Assembly (NCBI GenBank): GCA_947306175.1
Contig: CAMZFV010000023.1
Coordinates: forward strand, 1-48,189
DNA length: 48,189 nt
Direction of reading: 5' to 3'
Source of the DNA: an uncultured Prevotellaceae bacterium
GTDB taxonomy: Bacteria > Bacteroidota > Bacteroidia > Bacteroidales > Muribaculaceae
The notes beneath the pieces were generated by a model. The model searched no databases. It was given only the letters and a program-made list of their open reading frames with translations, and had not been told where the DNA came from. Below, piece by piece: positions 34,532 to 42,620 of the stretch; positions within the stretch are counted from its first letter, which is position 1, and each line of letters begins with the position of its first letter. Position numbers and translations under genes: made by a program.

Positions 34532-35231
34532 GGTTTTGTTTGGTTTTATAGATTTTGATGATATATGGTAACTGGTTCACGAAGTGGGCCTTGGCATGCG
34601 GCAAAGTCTCCCGCACGTCCTGTTCCCTCAGGTATTTGATGAAGTCCATGACGTACATCGCCATGTCCTGCTGGCTGATGCGGCGGCTCATGCACAGCTC
34701 GTCAAACCACGGCTGCTCCCTGAGCATCTGCTCCTGCAACTCCTCCAGCGACGGCACTACCACCGGATGAGGCACGGGGTCATGCTCATGCGGCAGGGCT
34801 AAGGTTTTCTTGTCACGGTCATCCTCCCGCGCGCACGCGCTTTGGGAGGGAGTTATAATATTATTTTTTTTAATTTTTTCTTCTTTAGGGGGTGTGGGGG
34901 AAAGGTCTTCTTTTTTGCTTTTTTTTGTTGAAACCCCTTGGTCCGATGGGACGGGATGCTTGCGGGGCCGCCCGCCCTTGGCCCCATTGGCACGGTTCAT
35001 GGCCAGCCGTTCCAGGCTCTCGTCGATGGCGGGACACAGCAGGGCGAAGGCGAGGCGCAACCCTGAATTGTTCAGGTATTGCTCGGCATCCTCACCGTTC
35101 ATGCGGGCCTCGAGGGCGCGGAACAGTCGCCCCAACTCGCAATTCTTGAGCTGGGCCGCCACAGTCGCCATCAGGGAGGGATCAAACGCTATGTTAAGTG
35201 TTGTCTTCATGGTAAAAAGGGGTTTTATCAT
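34395..35231 (-). CDS. DUF6291-like replisome-organiser-type protein
   Basis: The 278-residue protein has an N-terminal domain (ELGRLFRALEARMNGEDA...NRANGAKGGRPRKHP) that matches DUF6291-type phage/island replication organisers, a Lys/Glu/Pro-rich linker, and a C-terminal helical domain (PWFDELCMSRRISQQDMAM, HAKAHFVNQLPYI) like the DUF7833/DUF4373 C-terminal domain. Together these mark a DnaD/organiser-like protein of a mobile element. A longer frame back to 35306 would overlap the -7 box at 35262-35269, so the start is placed at 35231 (35210 is an alternative). The next gene starts inside this one, giving a 137-nt overlap. Confidence 0.75.
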   Translation of the reverse strand: MIKPLFTMKTTLNIAFDPSLMATVAAQLKNCELGRLFRALEARMNGEDAEQYLNNSGLRLAFALLCPAIDESLERLAMNRANGAKGGRPRKHPVPSDQGVSTKKSKKEDLSPTPPKEEKIKKNNIITPSQSACAREDDRDKKTLALPHEHDPVPHPVVVPSLEELQEQMLREQPWFDELCMSRRISQQDMAMYVMDFIKYLREQDVRETLPHAKAHFVNQLPYIIKIYKTKQNHENNQKFIANSVTRRKFERESRRQEVCLSIAELAAQSQQPVSDPF

Positions 35232-35261
35232 GGTTTTTAAGTTTTTGTTTTTCTTTGGCCG

Positions 35262-35269
35262 CAAAGATA
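35262..35269 (-). promoter_or_regulatory. Promoter -7 element of the replisome-type operon
   Basis: On the minus strand TATCTTTG, 31 nt upstream of the chosen start. The TTTG upstream is 27 nt away rather than 19-21, so the -33 element is not ideal. Confidence 0.45.
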
Positions 35270-35339
35270 TATTTCGGGCACCCCTTTCCACCATGTCAAA
35301 AAGCAAATCAATGAAATGTTATAAAACATATAGGTTTTT

Positions 35340-35370
35340 TTTGCCCATTAGAAAATAGTGAGTAATTTTG
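35340..35370 (+). promoter_or_regulatory. Rightward promoter upstream of the structured RNA region
   Basis: TTTG (35340-35343), 19 nt, then TAATTTTG (35363-35370). Transcription would begin near 35377 and run into the structured RNA at 35455. It faces away from the leftward operon promoter at 35262. Confidence 0.5.
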
Positions 35371-35454
35371 CAGTCTCAGAATATAGCTATAGTCTCAAAA
35401 TCTTTGTAGCAACTGTATTGGGTATTTGTAAATAGTTATATTTTGATACTGATA

Positions 35455-35628
35455 CTTGTTTCGGAAAAATCGGCAATTTAGAAGAAGCAATCAAGTATTG
35501 ACTTAGGGAAATAATCCTCTAAACTAACGTAGTAACACGTGGACTTTTTTGCTTAATCAATGATTGCTTAGGTGTTTGCCGATACCTCCGAAACATTGAG
35601 ACTGGCATTGAAGTCCATGTTTTTTTTG
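35455..35628 (+). ncRNA. Structured RNA candidate, copy 1
   Basis: Three nested pairings are visible: 35457-35465 with 35587-35595 (9 bp), 35469-35476 with 35576-35583 (8 bp) and 35485-35493 with 35561-35569 (9 bp), forming one long arm. A segment inside the arm, ACGTGGACTT (35537-35546), can pair with AAGTCCATGT (35611-35620, one G-U), which is outside it and is followed by eight T. So the arm and the terminator-like stem cross (pseudoknot) or exclude each other (switch). The 5' block (35455-35496) recurs at 36004-36045. No protein frame explains the conservation. Confidence 0.5.
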
Positions 35629-35718
35629 TTGCATCAAAGGTGAAATGTAACAAAAATAGCATTGGAATGGATAATATTAATGGATTATTGAGTCAACGCG
35701 TTGTAAATAAGCGTTTTA

Positions 35719-35733
35719 CCCCCCCCCCCCCCC
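35719..35733 (+). repeat. Poly-C tract, 15 C
   Basis: An uninterrupted run of 15 C lies in a low-GC region, inside a 107-codon frame (35640-35963, GTG start) that I do not consider a supported gene. Homopolymers of this length are typically unstable. Confidence 0.8.
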
Positions 35734-35791
35734 GACGTTGCGGCTACTGCTGCAAGGGAATGAGATGGTTGTTGGGGCAGATAGGTGCCTG

Positions 35792-35905
35792 CTTGGATGT
35801 CGACATCCAAGTGGATTTGATGTGCGTGGCTATCATGAGAGATGCTACGGCTGTTCACGTAGCACGGGTATGGCAGGAGCCCAAAAATGCTCCTTGCCAT
35901 ATTTT
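35792..35905 (+). other. Palindrome and hairpin cluster between the structured RNAs
   Basis: CTTGGATGTC and GACATCCAAG form a perfect 20-bp palindrome (35792-35811). GCTACG/CGTAGC make a small hairpin (35844-35863). ATGGCAGGAGC and GCTCCTTGCCAT make an 11-bp bulged stem (about 35871-35901) followed by ATTTTTAAT. These may belong to a third RNA or to a mobile-element end. Confidence 0.45.
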
Positions 35906-36003
35906 TAATGTGATGAACAGGTGGTATAACTATTTGTTAATGTCACTATCTATGCAAAAATAAACATTAGACTACATACTACTTTCAATACTTTTCTTAG
36001 ATT

Positions 36004-36168
36004 CTTGTTTCGGGAAAATCGGCAATTTTTGATGAAGCAATCGAGTGCGAGAATAAGTGAAGTTCCACGTGTTAGTGTGGACTCTTCATGCTCAATCTTT
36101 CATTCATAACCAAAATTTGAGGTTAATCCCGAAACGTGAGCTCCAGATGAAGAGTCCGCGTTTTTTTG
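36004..36168 (+). ncRNA. Structured RNA candidate, copy 2
   Basis: The 5' block matches copy 1. GTTTCGGGA (36007-36015) pairs with TCCCGAAAC (36127-36135); compared with copy 1 the pair at one position changed from A-T to G-C. GTGTGGACTCTTCAT (36075-36089) pairs with ATGAAGAGTCCGCGT (36147-36161), 15 bp with G-U pairs, followed by seven T: a terminator-like stem that crosses the first pairing exactly as in copy 1. Weaker inner pairings (36024-36029 with 36112-36117) fit the same arm. It lies 85 nt before the large secreted-protein gene. Confidence 0.5.
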
Positions 36169-36252
36169 TATGTAGTTACTCTTCCCCATTGTAGAAAAAG
36201 AATTAACCTAGTTAAAACCAAAGTAATCGTTGTAATTATAATTTAAAAATCG

Positions 36253-39200
36253 ATGAAAATGAAAATTTGTACTTACGCACGACTTATGATAGCGATAGCG
36301 CTCATGAGTCTCGCAGTTCAACTCCAAGCTGCGCAAGTCTATCTGGACCCAAGTTCGTATGGCGGGTCAATTTATTCGTGGCAGATCCACGTCTGGGGTG
36401 GTCCGAGTGGTGATGCCTATATTAATGGTACCACGGTAAGGAATGGTCTCATTGAGTTCACCATCAACGATGGCGATACCAATTTGCAGTTTGTCCGCAA
36501 TGGCAATCTCACTACAAGGTACTCAGTGGATTTGACCCTGGTTAAGGACGCGACCTACACAATCACAAGTGATGCCATCACCAGCAGTAGTAAGTTCAGT
36601 GTAGATGTCACCGCGCCTATCAACTACAACGCATTCTACCTTGACCCGCACGGCGTGACCGATGAGGGTAATGTATGGTATGTCTGGGCGTGGACCGCTG
36701 GTGGTAACGGCTCGTGGTATGCTCCAACGGAGTCTGATGACGTGATTGGGTTTAGGGTTCCCGACTTCAAGGACAACATTATTTTTGTCCGCATGAATCC
36801 TAATGGGGCCCCTTCGTGGGACAACGGTGTGAAACTGAGCCAGACCAATAACTTGGATCTGACGGGTCACATCGGTGGCACTTACGTCATTTACAGCCAG
36901 GGTGACTACAACACTCCCATGACTGGTGACTGGAGAGGCCCGACGCAATCGACCAAGCCCGTGTGGCAGCAGTTAGACAGTGAGAGCGCTAACTATCTCA
37001 ACAACCGTCGCGCCCTCGTGGGCCGTCACTGCATGGTCAACAAGCTCGTTAACGTGGTGGGTGTGGGCTCATGGATTAATGACCTCAACAACCTTGTTGA
37101 CGAGGATCTGGACAATTATGCCACCTTCCCCAAAATTGCAGATGTGGGCGTGGGTGTAAACCCCGTTACCAGCGTGCGTGACACCAAAAACCACTATGCA
37201 GCAGGAACAACTGCCGGATTTAGTGTGGTGCTGGCCGCTGATGCTTCGCTATTAGGCCTTGATGTGGCCAACTGCTTTGCGCTCTCATTCTTCCTGGAAG
37301 GCAAGTTACAGACCACCGTTGCGGTCGGTAATGGACAGAGCTTTGGCGGTATCGGCCTCTCGCTGATAACCTTGCCGGGATCAACTGACGTTTGTCTTGA
37401 CATTGCCGCTACGGCTCCTTGTGAGTTTGATGAAATCGCTTTGATGCCTGCTGGTGTCCAAGTGGCTGTGGCCAGCACTGCCCGTCTGCGCTACGCCTTT
37501 GTTGGTGACCTGGTTAAGCACACCATCACCGAGACCTCGATGCAGAACTATGCCGCCGATCATAACCGTATGCCGTTCTCGCTTGACCAGGGCGCCCAGC
37601 AACGTGAGGGCAGGACTAATGGTATTGAGACTGGCTATTGGATTGGTAGTGACCTAATTAATGACGACCTAGCCGACGGTGTCGCTTGGGGTGTCATCAG
37701 CATTGGTTCCCAGATGGAGGCCCGCGTGGGTGCCGCCATGAGCCGTCAAGACCCTGACCAGTCACAACCCTTCAAGGCTGGCTCGACTGTGGGCTTTGCC
37801 TACGGTAATGGAAGCATCTTGAATCTACCTCTTGGTGATGCAATCCGCATCAGGCTCTATGAGGGCCACTGGGTGGATATGGGTGATTACTACGAATACC
37901 AACAGACCGAGGTACAGGACGAGAGTGTAAAAATCAATGTGCTATCAGTAAATCTGGTCAAGGGCGGCAATTATGAGGTGACGATTAAGGCCAACCATGA
38001 CTTCTCACATGCCCGCATCTCATTCCCCACAGGCCTGGATTTGAACCTTGGCGGCGTGAAGGTGAAATATGCTTATGTATGCGATCCGCCCGAGGCTTAC
38101 CACAAGTGTGACTTGGGTGTGAGTGCCGATGTGGCTCTCTGCGCCAGCGATACCCAGTATCAGCTGACCGCCAATGGCGGTATTCCCGTGACCTGGTCGA
38201 TTGTCAGCCAGCCGGCAGGGGCAAATGCCACCATCGACCAGAACGGCCTCTTGACCGGCATCACTGTTGAGGATCTTGATTATCCTTATATAGTGAGAGC
38301 TACTGCTCAGGATGGTTGCTATGAAGACATCTACGTGACCAGTGGCCTTGACATCGAGACTCGCTGCGACATGCCCATCTCAAATGACGATGAGACACAA
38401 TATGCGCTGAGCACTCAGTTGCCTGGCGCTGACGGTGCTCTGATTGTCATCAACGACCAGTTGATTGATAAGGAGAACGTACTCAACGCCAACTACAATG
38501 ACTATGCGACTTACAATAGTGTAATCAACGCAAGCGTCATTGACAATCTGCCCATCGTGGGTGTGAAGAAACTCAACGGAACCTTCTCCAACGGCACCAA
38601 GCGTCGCATTGGTTTCGTGGTGGAGACCAAATCGACAGGCCTGAGTGCCGACGCTCTCAACATCTTCAATATCCGCTGTTACAAGAATGGCGTAAGGACC
38701 TATTGGCATGCGATTGACGAGACCAATGTGGTAAAAGCCAAGGTCATCGCCTCAGGAAAGGTACAGAAGATGCGTTACTCACTCACAGTACCTGCCGACG
38801 TGGAATTTGATGAATTCGCGCTCTGGATCAGCGGTACGCTGAGTTTGAATCTGGAGAAGTTCAAGATTTATTACGCCTTCGACGAGGATGCCGAGGGCGA
38901 GTATGCCAATACCGACTGCGGCGACCCGCTGGGTTGTGCAGGCCGCATGGTTTCTAATGACTATGATGGCGCTACACTTAACAGCAACGAGATTCAGTTT
39001 GCTGGCGCTATCAATGCCGCCAATGTAGTCGATAACCTGAGTTATCTGGTAGATGACGATATCAACAGCGCTGTTAGTGTGACCAACACCGTGTCGGCTG
39101 GTAATGGTATTGTCTTTGCCGTGGATTTGGGCCGTGTTTATAGCCCCAAGCACCAGATTGGCATCGTACTTGATGACAAGACTTATCTGGCTAATGCAAA

Positions 39201-41004
39201 GGTTGGTAACTGGCTGACTATCAAGACTTACCTTAATGGCGTGAGAATGGATTCCATTAGTGACTGGAGCGTGATTGGCGTCAATGCCATCGGCTACGGC
39301 GACAAGAGTTTCCTGTATATGAATCCCACCCAGCCCTATGACGAGGTGCGCATCACCGTGGCTGCCCTCGTTGACGCATTGGACTTCGACACCAAGTACT
39401 TCGGTATCTTTGTTCGCAGCGACTATGACGGTGATGGCACGCCCGACTGTCAGGACGACTACATCTGTCCAAACCCGCTTGGTGTTGACGTGAGGTATGA
39501 GAGCGAGTTTGATGCAGTCAGCCAGCTGAACCTCTACAAGAACACGGTGAAGGTTTACAATATTCCTGAACATCCCGTGATGGTTGAGCAGATGGCCGAG
39601 GGTTCTCAAATCCAAGTTTACCGTGTGGACAATGACGCGCTTGTGGGCACTGTCACGGTGACCAACGTTACGACCAATAGCGATGGCACTTACACTATTG
39701 CCTACACCAACAGTCGTAATGATTTGAGTCAGTATCATCCCGATGTTAACCGTTATCCTGACCCGACAGGCACATTGACTGCCGACGAATGGGGATATGT
39801 GGACTTTGAAGGCTTGTTTGTTCTTGACCAGTGGTATGGAGCAACTGACATGAACAGACACCCCGAGGATTATCACTACAAAGCGATTCTACTCAATAAC
39901 CAGCGCAGCCAACGCACCGAAAGCCAAGTGATGGAGGTGCCCGTATTGAAGACCGAACATCAGGTCAATGCCGTAACATTTACCCTCGATGAGGTGCAGG
40001 CAGACGTGGATCACCACCTGACTGTCGCTCCCGTGGATATCTACGTACAGATGCTGAATGACACCAACATCATTAAGTATGAAGCACTTAGGGCCCCTGG
40101 CAATACTGTGGATACCGTTGCTCGTGCAGAGCGAGTGGATAACCTCACATTTGCACGCACATCTAAGAATCCAAGTGGTGTGATGAGTGACTGGGGTACG
40201 GTTGTATTCCCCGCTGTGGATGCTGTGCAGACTGTTGTTCTTAGGGACAGCACCTTGCAGCAGCCATTAAGCTTCTATGTGCCTACAATCTATGCCTATA
40301 CAAACAGTTATGACAAGGTTAAGAAGGATACTGTTGTGCTGAGTTCCTATGGCGCTAACCGTATTACCGATGAATTGAGTGAAGTAACATTAACCGCTAC
40401 TGGATTCAAGAAATCAGCTCCATTCAATAACGGATCATTAATGGGTTATGCCACTGAACTGACGGCAGTAGCCACTCTTCCAGCAGACCAATCCCAATCC
40501 CCGTATATGTATCGCATTTGGCGTGTAATGCCTGATGGATCAGAAGTATTGCTCAACAACCTGAAGGATACGACTGTTTTGGATGAGAATTCTCCAACTG
40601 GAATTGCATGGTACGCTGATTACAGTGATTTGAGGACTCCCAATCCTGGAACCCAGATTCAAGTTATGGACAACTTTGTCTATAATGCGATTGCCGAGGG
40701 AGAGGAGCTTGAAGTGGGGTACCTCGTTCGTTTGTACACAGAGTTGACAGAGCCTATTATTCTGCCAACCAGAAGCAACAGGGATAATGTGGGCGAGTAT
40801 GGTCTTACCGATGACAATGATCCTGCAAAATTTGACGATGATACCCCAACGGGTATTACCGATCTGTTCATGGATAGTCAAGTGGCCGACGTCATTTATT
40901 ACAATGCTGTGGGAATGCAATCCAACGAGCCCTTTGACGGAATCAATATCGTTATTGTAAAATATCAAAACGGCAATATATCAACCTTTAAAATCCTGAA
41001 GTAA
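36253..41004 (+). CDS. Very large secreted protein with C-terminal sorting-type tail
   Basis: The 1,583-residue protein begins with a signal peptide (MKMKICTYARLMIAIALMSLAVQLQA). Two N-terminal modules of about 100 residues (YLDPSSYGGSIYSWQIHVWGG and YLDPHGVTDEGNVWYVWAW) resemble carbohydrate-binding, starch-binding-type folds. The middle holds repeated beta domains of about 220 residues and a calcium-loop segment DYDGDGTPDCQDD. Residues about 1190-1530 are homologous to the dockerin protein at 6362-8335. The end (VIYYNAVGMQSNEPFDGINI...STFKILK) is like the T9SS-type C-terminal sorting domains of Bacteroidales. It is probably a cell-surface adhesin or glycan-binding protein. The gene has no evident promoter of its own downstream of the structured RNA. 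Confidence 0.85.
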   Translation: MKMKICTYARLMIAIALMSLAVQLQAAQVYLDPSSYGGSIYSWQIHVWGGPSGDAYINGTTVRNGLIEFTINDGDTNLQFVRNGNLTTRYSVDLTLVKDATYTITSDAITSSSKFSVDVTAPINYNAFYLDPHGVTDEGNVWYVWAWTAGGNGSWYAPTESDDVIGFRVPDFKDNIIFVRMNPNGAPSWDNGVKLSQTNNLDLTGHIGGTYVIYSQGDYNTPMTGDWRGPTQSTKPVWQQLDSESANYLNNRRALVGRHCMVNKLVNVVGVGSWINDLNNLVDEDLDNYATFPKIADVGVGVNPVTSVRDTKNHYAAGTTAGFSVVLAADASLLGLDVANCFALSFFLEGKLQTTVAVGNGQSFGGIGLSLITLPGSTDVCLDIAATAPCEFDEIALMPAGVQVAVASTARLRYAFVGDLVKHTITETSMQNYAADHNRMPFSLDQGAQQREGRTNGIETGYWIGSDLINDDLADGVAWGVISIGSQMEARVGAAMSRQDPDQSQPFKAGSTVGFAYGNGSILNLPLGDAIRIRLYEGHWVDMGDYYEYQQTEVQDESVKINVLSVNLVKGGNYEVTIKANHDFSHARISFPTGLDLNLGGVKVKYAYVCDPPEAYHKCDLGVSADVALCASDTQYQLTANGGIPVTWSIVSQPAGANATIDQNGLLTGITVEDLDYPYIVRATAQDGCYEDIYVTSGLDIETRCDMPISNDDETQYALSTQLPGADGALIVINDQLIDKENVLNANYNDYATYNSVINASVIDNLPIVGVKKLNGTFSNGTKRRIGFVVETKSTGLSADALNIFNIRCYKNGVRTYWHAIDETNVVKAKVIASGKVQKMRYSLTVPADVEFDEFALWISGTLSLNLEKFKIYYAFDEDAEGEYANTDCGDPLGCAGRMVSNDYDGATLNSNEIQFAGAINAANVVDNLSYLVDDDINSAVSVTNTVSAGNGIVFAVDLGRVYSPKHQIGIVLDDKTYLANAKVGNWLTIKTYLNGVRMDSISDWSVIGVNAIGYGDKSFLYMNPTQPYDEVRITVAALVDALDFDTKYFGIFVRSDYDGDGTPDCQDDYICPNPLGVDVRYESEFDAVSQLNLYKNTVKVYNIPEHPVMVEQMAEGSQIQVYRVDNDALVGTVTVTNVTTNSDGTYTIAYTNSRNDLSQYHPDVNRYPDPTGTLTADEWGYVDFEGLFVLDQWYGATDMNRHPEDYHYKAILLNNQRSQRTESQVMEVPVLKTEHQVNAVTFTLDEVQADVDHHLTVAPVDIYVQMLNDTNIIKYEALRAPGNTVDTVARAERVDNLTFARTSKNPSGVMSDWGTVVFPAVDAVQTVVLRDSTLQQPLSFYVPTIYAYTNSYDKVKKDTVVLSSYGANRITDELSEVTLTATGFKKSAPFNNGSLMGYATELTAVATLPADQSQSPYMYRIWRVMPDGSEVLLNNLKDTTVLDENSPTGIAWYADYSDLRTPNPGTQIQVMDNFVYNAIAEGEELEVGYLVRLYTELTEPIILPTRSNRDNVGEYGLTDDNDPAKFDDDTPTGITDLFMDSQVADVIYYNAVGMQSNEPFDGINIVIVKYQNGNISTFKILK

Positions 41005-41098
41005 TAATAGAAATTAGGAATAGCTCTGCCATGAAAAAACATAGGTAATTCTGTTTCTGTGAAGAAACAAGTTAGTAATTTTTCATCTTAATTGAATT

Positions 41099-41140
41099 GA
41101 AGGGTGTGCCTGTTTTTCAAGCACACCCTTCATTGCTATT
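41099..41140 (+). terminator. Terminator of the large secreted-protein gene
   Basis: GAAGGGTGTGC (41099-41109) and GCACACCCTTC (41121-41131) pair perfectly over 11 bp. The T-rich loop and a weak T tail follow; it lies about 95 nt after the stop. Confidence 0.75.
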
Positions 41141-41201
41141 GTGTTTCAGGGAGTTAATAGGTTAGCTCGTTGGGTAATAATCATAAAATGGGTTAAAAGT
41201 C

Positions 41202-41232
41202 TTGACAAAGGGGTCTTGATGTTGTATTTTTG
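41202..41232 (+). promoter_or_regulatory. Promoter of the DUF3098-uppP-truB-queA operon
   Basis: TTG (41202-41204) in CTTGACA, 20 nt, then TATTTTTG (41225-41232). It lies between the upstream terminator and the operon start, with repeats in its leader. Confidence 0.55.
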
Positions 41233-41243
41233 CAGCAAAATGG

Positions 41244-41307
41244 TTTTTAGGCATTAGGCTTTAGGTATTAGGCTATAGGACTGAAAACTGAAAACTGAAA
41301 ACTGAAT
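41244..41307 (+). repeat. TTTAGG repeat followed by four 7-nt CTGAAAA units
   Basis: 41244-41280 is a TTAGG-type repeat. 41281-41307 is CTGAAAA repeated (three exact units and a partial fourth), ending directly at the ATG of the DUF3098 gene. The A-rich repeat thus forms the translation initiation region. Confidence 0.7.
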
Positions 41308-41574
41308 ATGGCTAAAAAAGAAGTAAAGAAAACACAAGTCGAGAACAAGGGTAAGGACAAGGTGTCCTATCCGCTGACAAAAATCAATTTCATCCTTATG
41401 GGCATCTGCCTGCTGTTGATTATCATCGGTTTCTGGCTGATGACGGGTGATGCCAACGTGGGTGACAAGTTCAACGAGAAACTGTTTGAGAGCAGCCGCG
41501 TCACCACAGGCCCGATTATCGCTTTCCTGGGCTTCGTGCTCATGGCGTTTGCGATCATCTACCGCAAGAAATAG
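41308..41574 (+). CDS. DUF3098 membrane protein
   Basis: The 88-residue protein has a charged Lys-rich N-terminus (MAKKEVKKTQVENKGKDK), two transmembrane segments (about 29-46 and 68-85) and a short connecting loop with GDKFNEKLFE. It matches the Bacteroidetes DUF3098 family, almost always encoded just upstream of uppP (and near ftsX), which suggests a role in envelope or division-related lipid carrier metabolism; the function itself is unknown. Confidence 0.85.
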   Translation: MAKKEVKKTQVENKGKDKVSYPLTKINFILMGICLLLIIIGFWLMTGDANVGDKFNEKLFESSRVTTGPIIAFLGFVLMAFAIIYRKK

Positions 41575-41595
41575 GCATTAGGCTGACAAAAACAA

Positions 41596-41668
41596 ACTAC
41601 TAATTACACGAATTTAACTAATTAAATTGGTTTATAATCATTAGTGTAATTAGCGAAATTCGTAGTTT
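41596..41668. repeat. ACTACGAATTA palindromic intergenic repeat, DUF3098-uppP
   Basis: The segment opens ACTACTAATTACACGAATTT and closes TAGCGAAATTCGTAGTTT, so the ends are imperfect inverse complements. It is one of three such units filling successive gaps of the operon. Confidence 0.7.
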
Positions 41669-41685
41669 AAACTGACGACTGAGAT

Positions 41686-42501
41686 ATGAGTTGGATTGAA
41701 GCGCTGATACTTGGTATTGTCCAGGGCCTGACGGAATACTTGCCCGTGAGCAGTAGCGGTCATCTGGCGATCGGCAGCTACCTGTTTGGCATCGAGGGTG
41801 CCGACAACCTGACGTTCACCGTTCTGGTGCATGTGGCTACCATCCTGAGCACCTTTGTCGTGCTATGGAGCGAGATTGACTGGATTCTGAAGGGCTTGTT
41901 CAAGTTCAAGATGAACGATGAGACCAAGTATTTCATCAACATCCTGGTGTCGATGATTCCCATCGGCATCGTGGGCTTCTTTTTCAAGGATAAGGTGGAG
42001 GAGGTCTTCGGTAGCGGCCTGATGATTGTGGGCTGCATGCTGCTGTTGACCGCTGCCCTGCTCATCTTCTCCTACTACGCCAAGCCGCGCCAAAAGGAGA
42101 AAATCTCGTGGAAAGACGCTTTCATTATTGGCATCGCCCAGGCGTGTGCTGTGATGCCCGGTCTCTCGCGCTCGGGCAGTACAATCGCAACGGGTCTGCT
42201 GCTGGGCAACAAAAAGGAGTCGCTGGCACAGTTCTCCTTCCTGATGGTCATTCCGCCCATCCTGGGCGAGGCGTTGCTCGACATGCTTAAGATGGTTAAG
42301 GGCGAAGAGGCCTTTGGCGGCATCGACACGCTGCCCCTCGTTGTGGGCTTCATTGCTGCCTTCTTGGCCGGTTGCCTGGCGTGCAAGTGGATGATCAACA
42401 TTGTCAAGAAGGGCAAATTGCTGTGGTTCGGCGTGTATTGCATCTTCGCTGCTATCGTGGCCTTCGCCCTGTCACAGCTGATGCCTGCCCCTGCCCTGTA
42501 A
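41686..42501 (+). CDS. uppP: Undecaprenyl-diphosphate phosphatase
   Basis: UppP (BacA) is an inner-membrane enzyme that dephosphorylates undecaprenyl pyrophosphate and so recycles the lipid carrier for peptidoglycan and O-antigen synthesis. The 271-residue polytopic protein has the two catalytic motifs [16 protein letters not shown] (residues about 14-29) and [13 protein letters not shown] (about 160-172), with roughly eight transmembrane segments. Loss of the enzyme usually increases bacitracin sensitivity. The start at 41686 follows directly on a repeat-derived leader. It is co-transcribed with truB and queA. Confidence 0.95.
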   Translation: MSWIEALILGIVQGLTEYLPVSSSGHLAIGSYLFGIEGADNLTFTVLVHVATILSTFVVLWSEIDWILKGLFKFKMNDETKYFINILVSMIPIGIVGFFFKDKVEEVFGSGLMIVGCMLLLTAALLIFSYYAKPRQKEKISWKDAFIIGIAQACAVMPGLSRSGSTIATGLLLGNKKESLAQFSFLMVIPPILGEALLDMLKMVKGEEAFGGIDTLPLVVGFIAAFLAGCLACKWMINIVKKGKLLWFGVYCIFAAIVAFALSQLMPAPAL

Positions 42502-42507
42502 ACAAAA

Positions 42508-42610
42508 ACTACGAATTACACGAATTTCACAAATTCAAGAGATTCATTAGTTTAATTCGTAATCATTGAATACGGATGCCAATTTAGTAAAATTAGCGCA
42601 ATTCGTAGTT
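42508..42610. repeat. ACTACGAATTA palindromic intergenic repeat, uppP-truB
   Basis: Same family as 41596-41668, here with a longer centre (103 nt). It opens ACTACGAATTACACGAATTT and closes AGCGCAATTCGTAGTT. Confidence 0.7.
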
Positions 42611-42620
42611 AAGAATAACA

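Noticed and set aside
35640..35963. A 107-codon frame across the poly-C tract
   Set aside because: GTG start, C15 tract inside, palindromes throughout and no family; better explained as non-coding, so only the tract and hairpins are listed.
41281..41307. Regular 7-nt repeats resembling a CRISPR array
   Set aside because: Units are 7 nt without spacers, next to an ATG; there are no cas genes.
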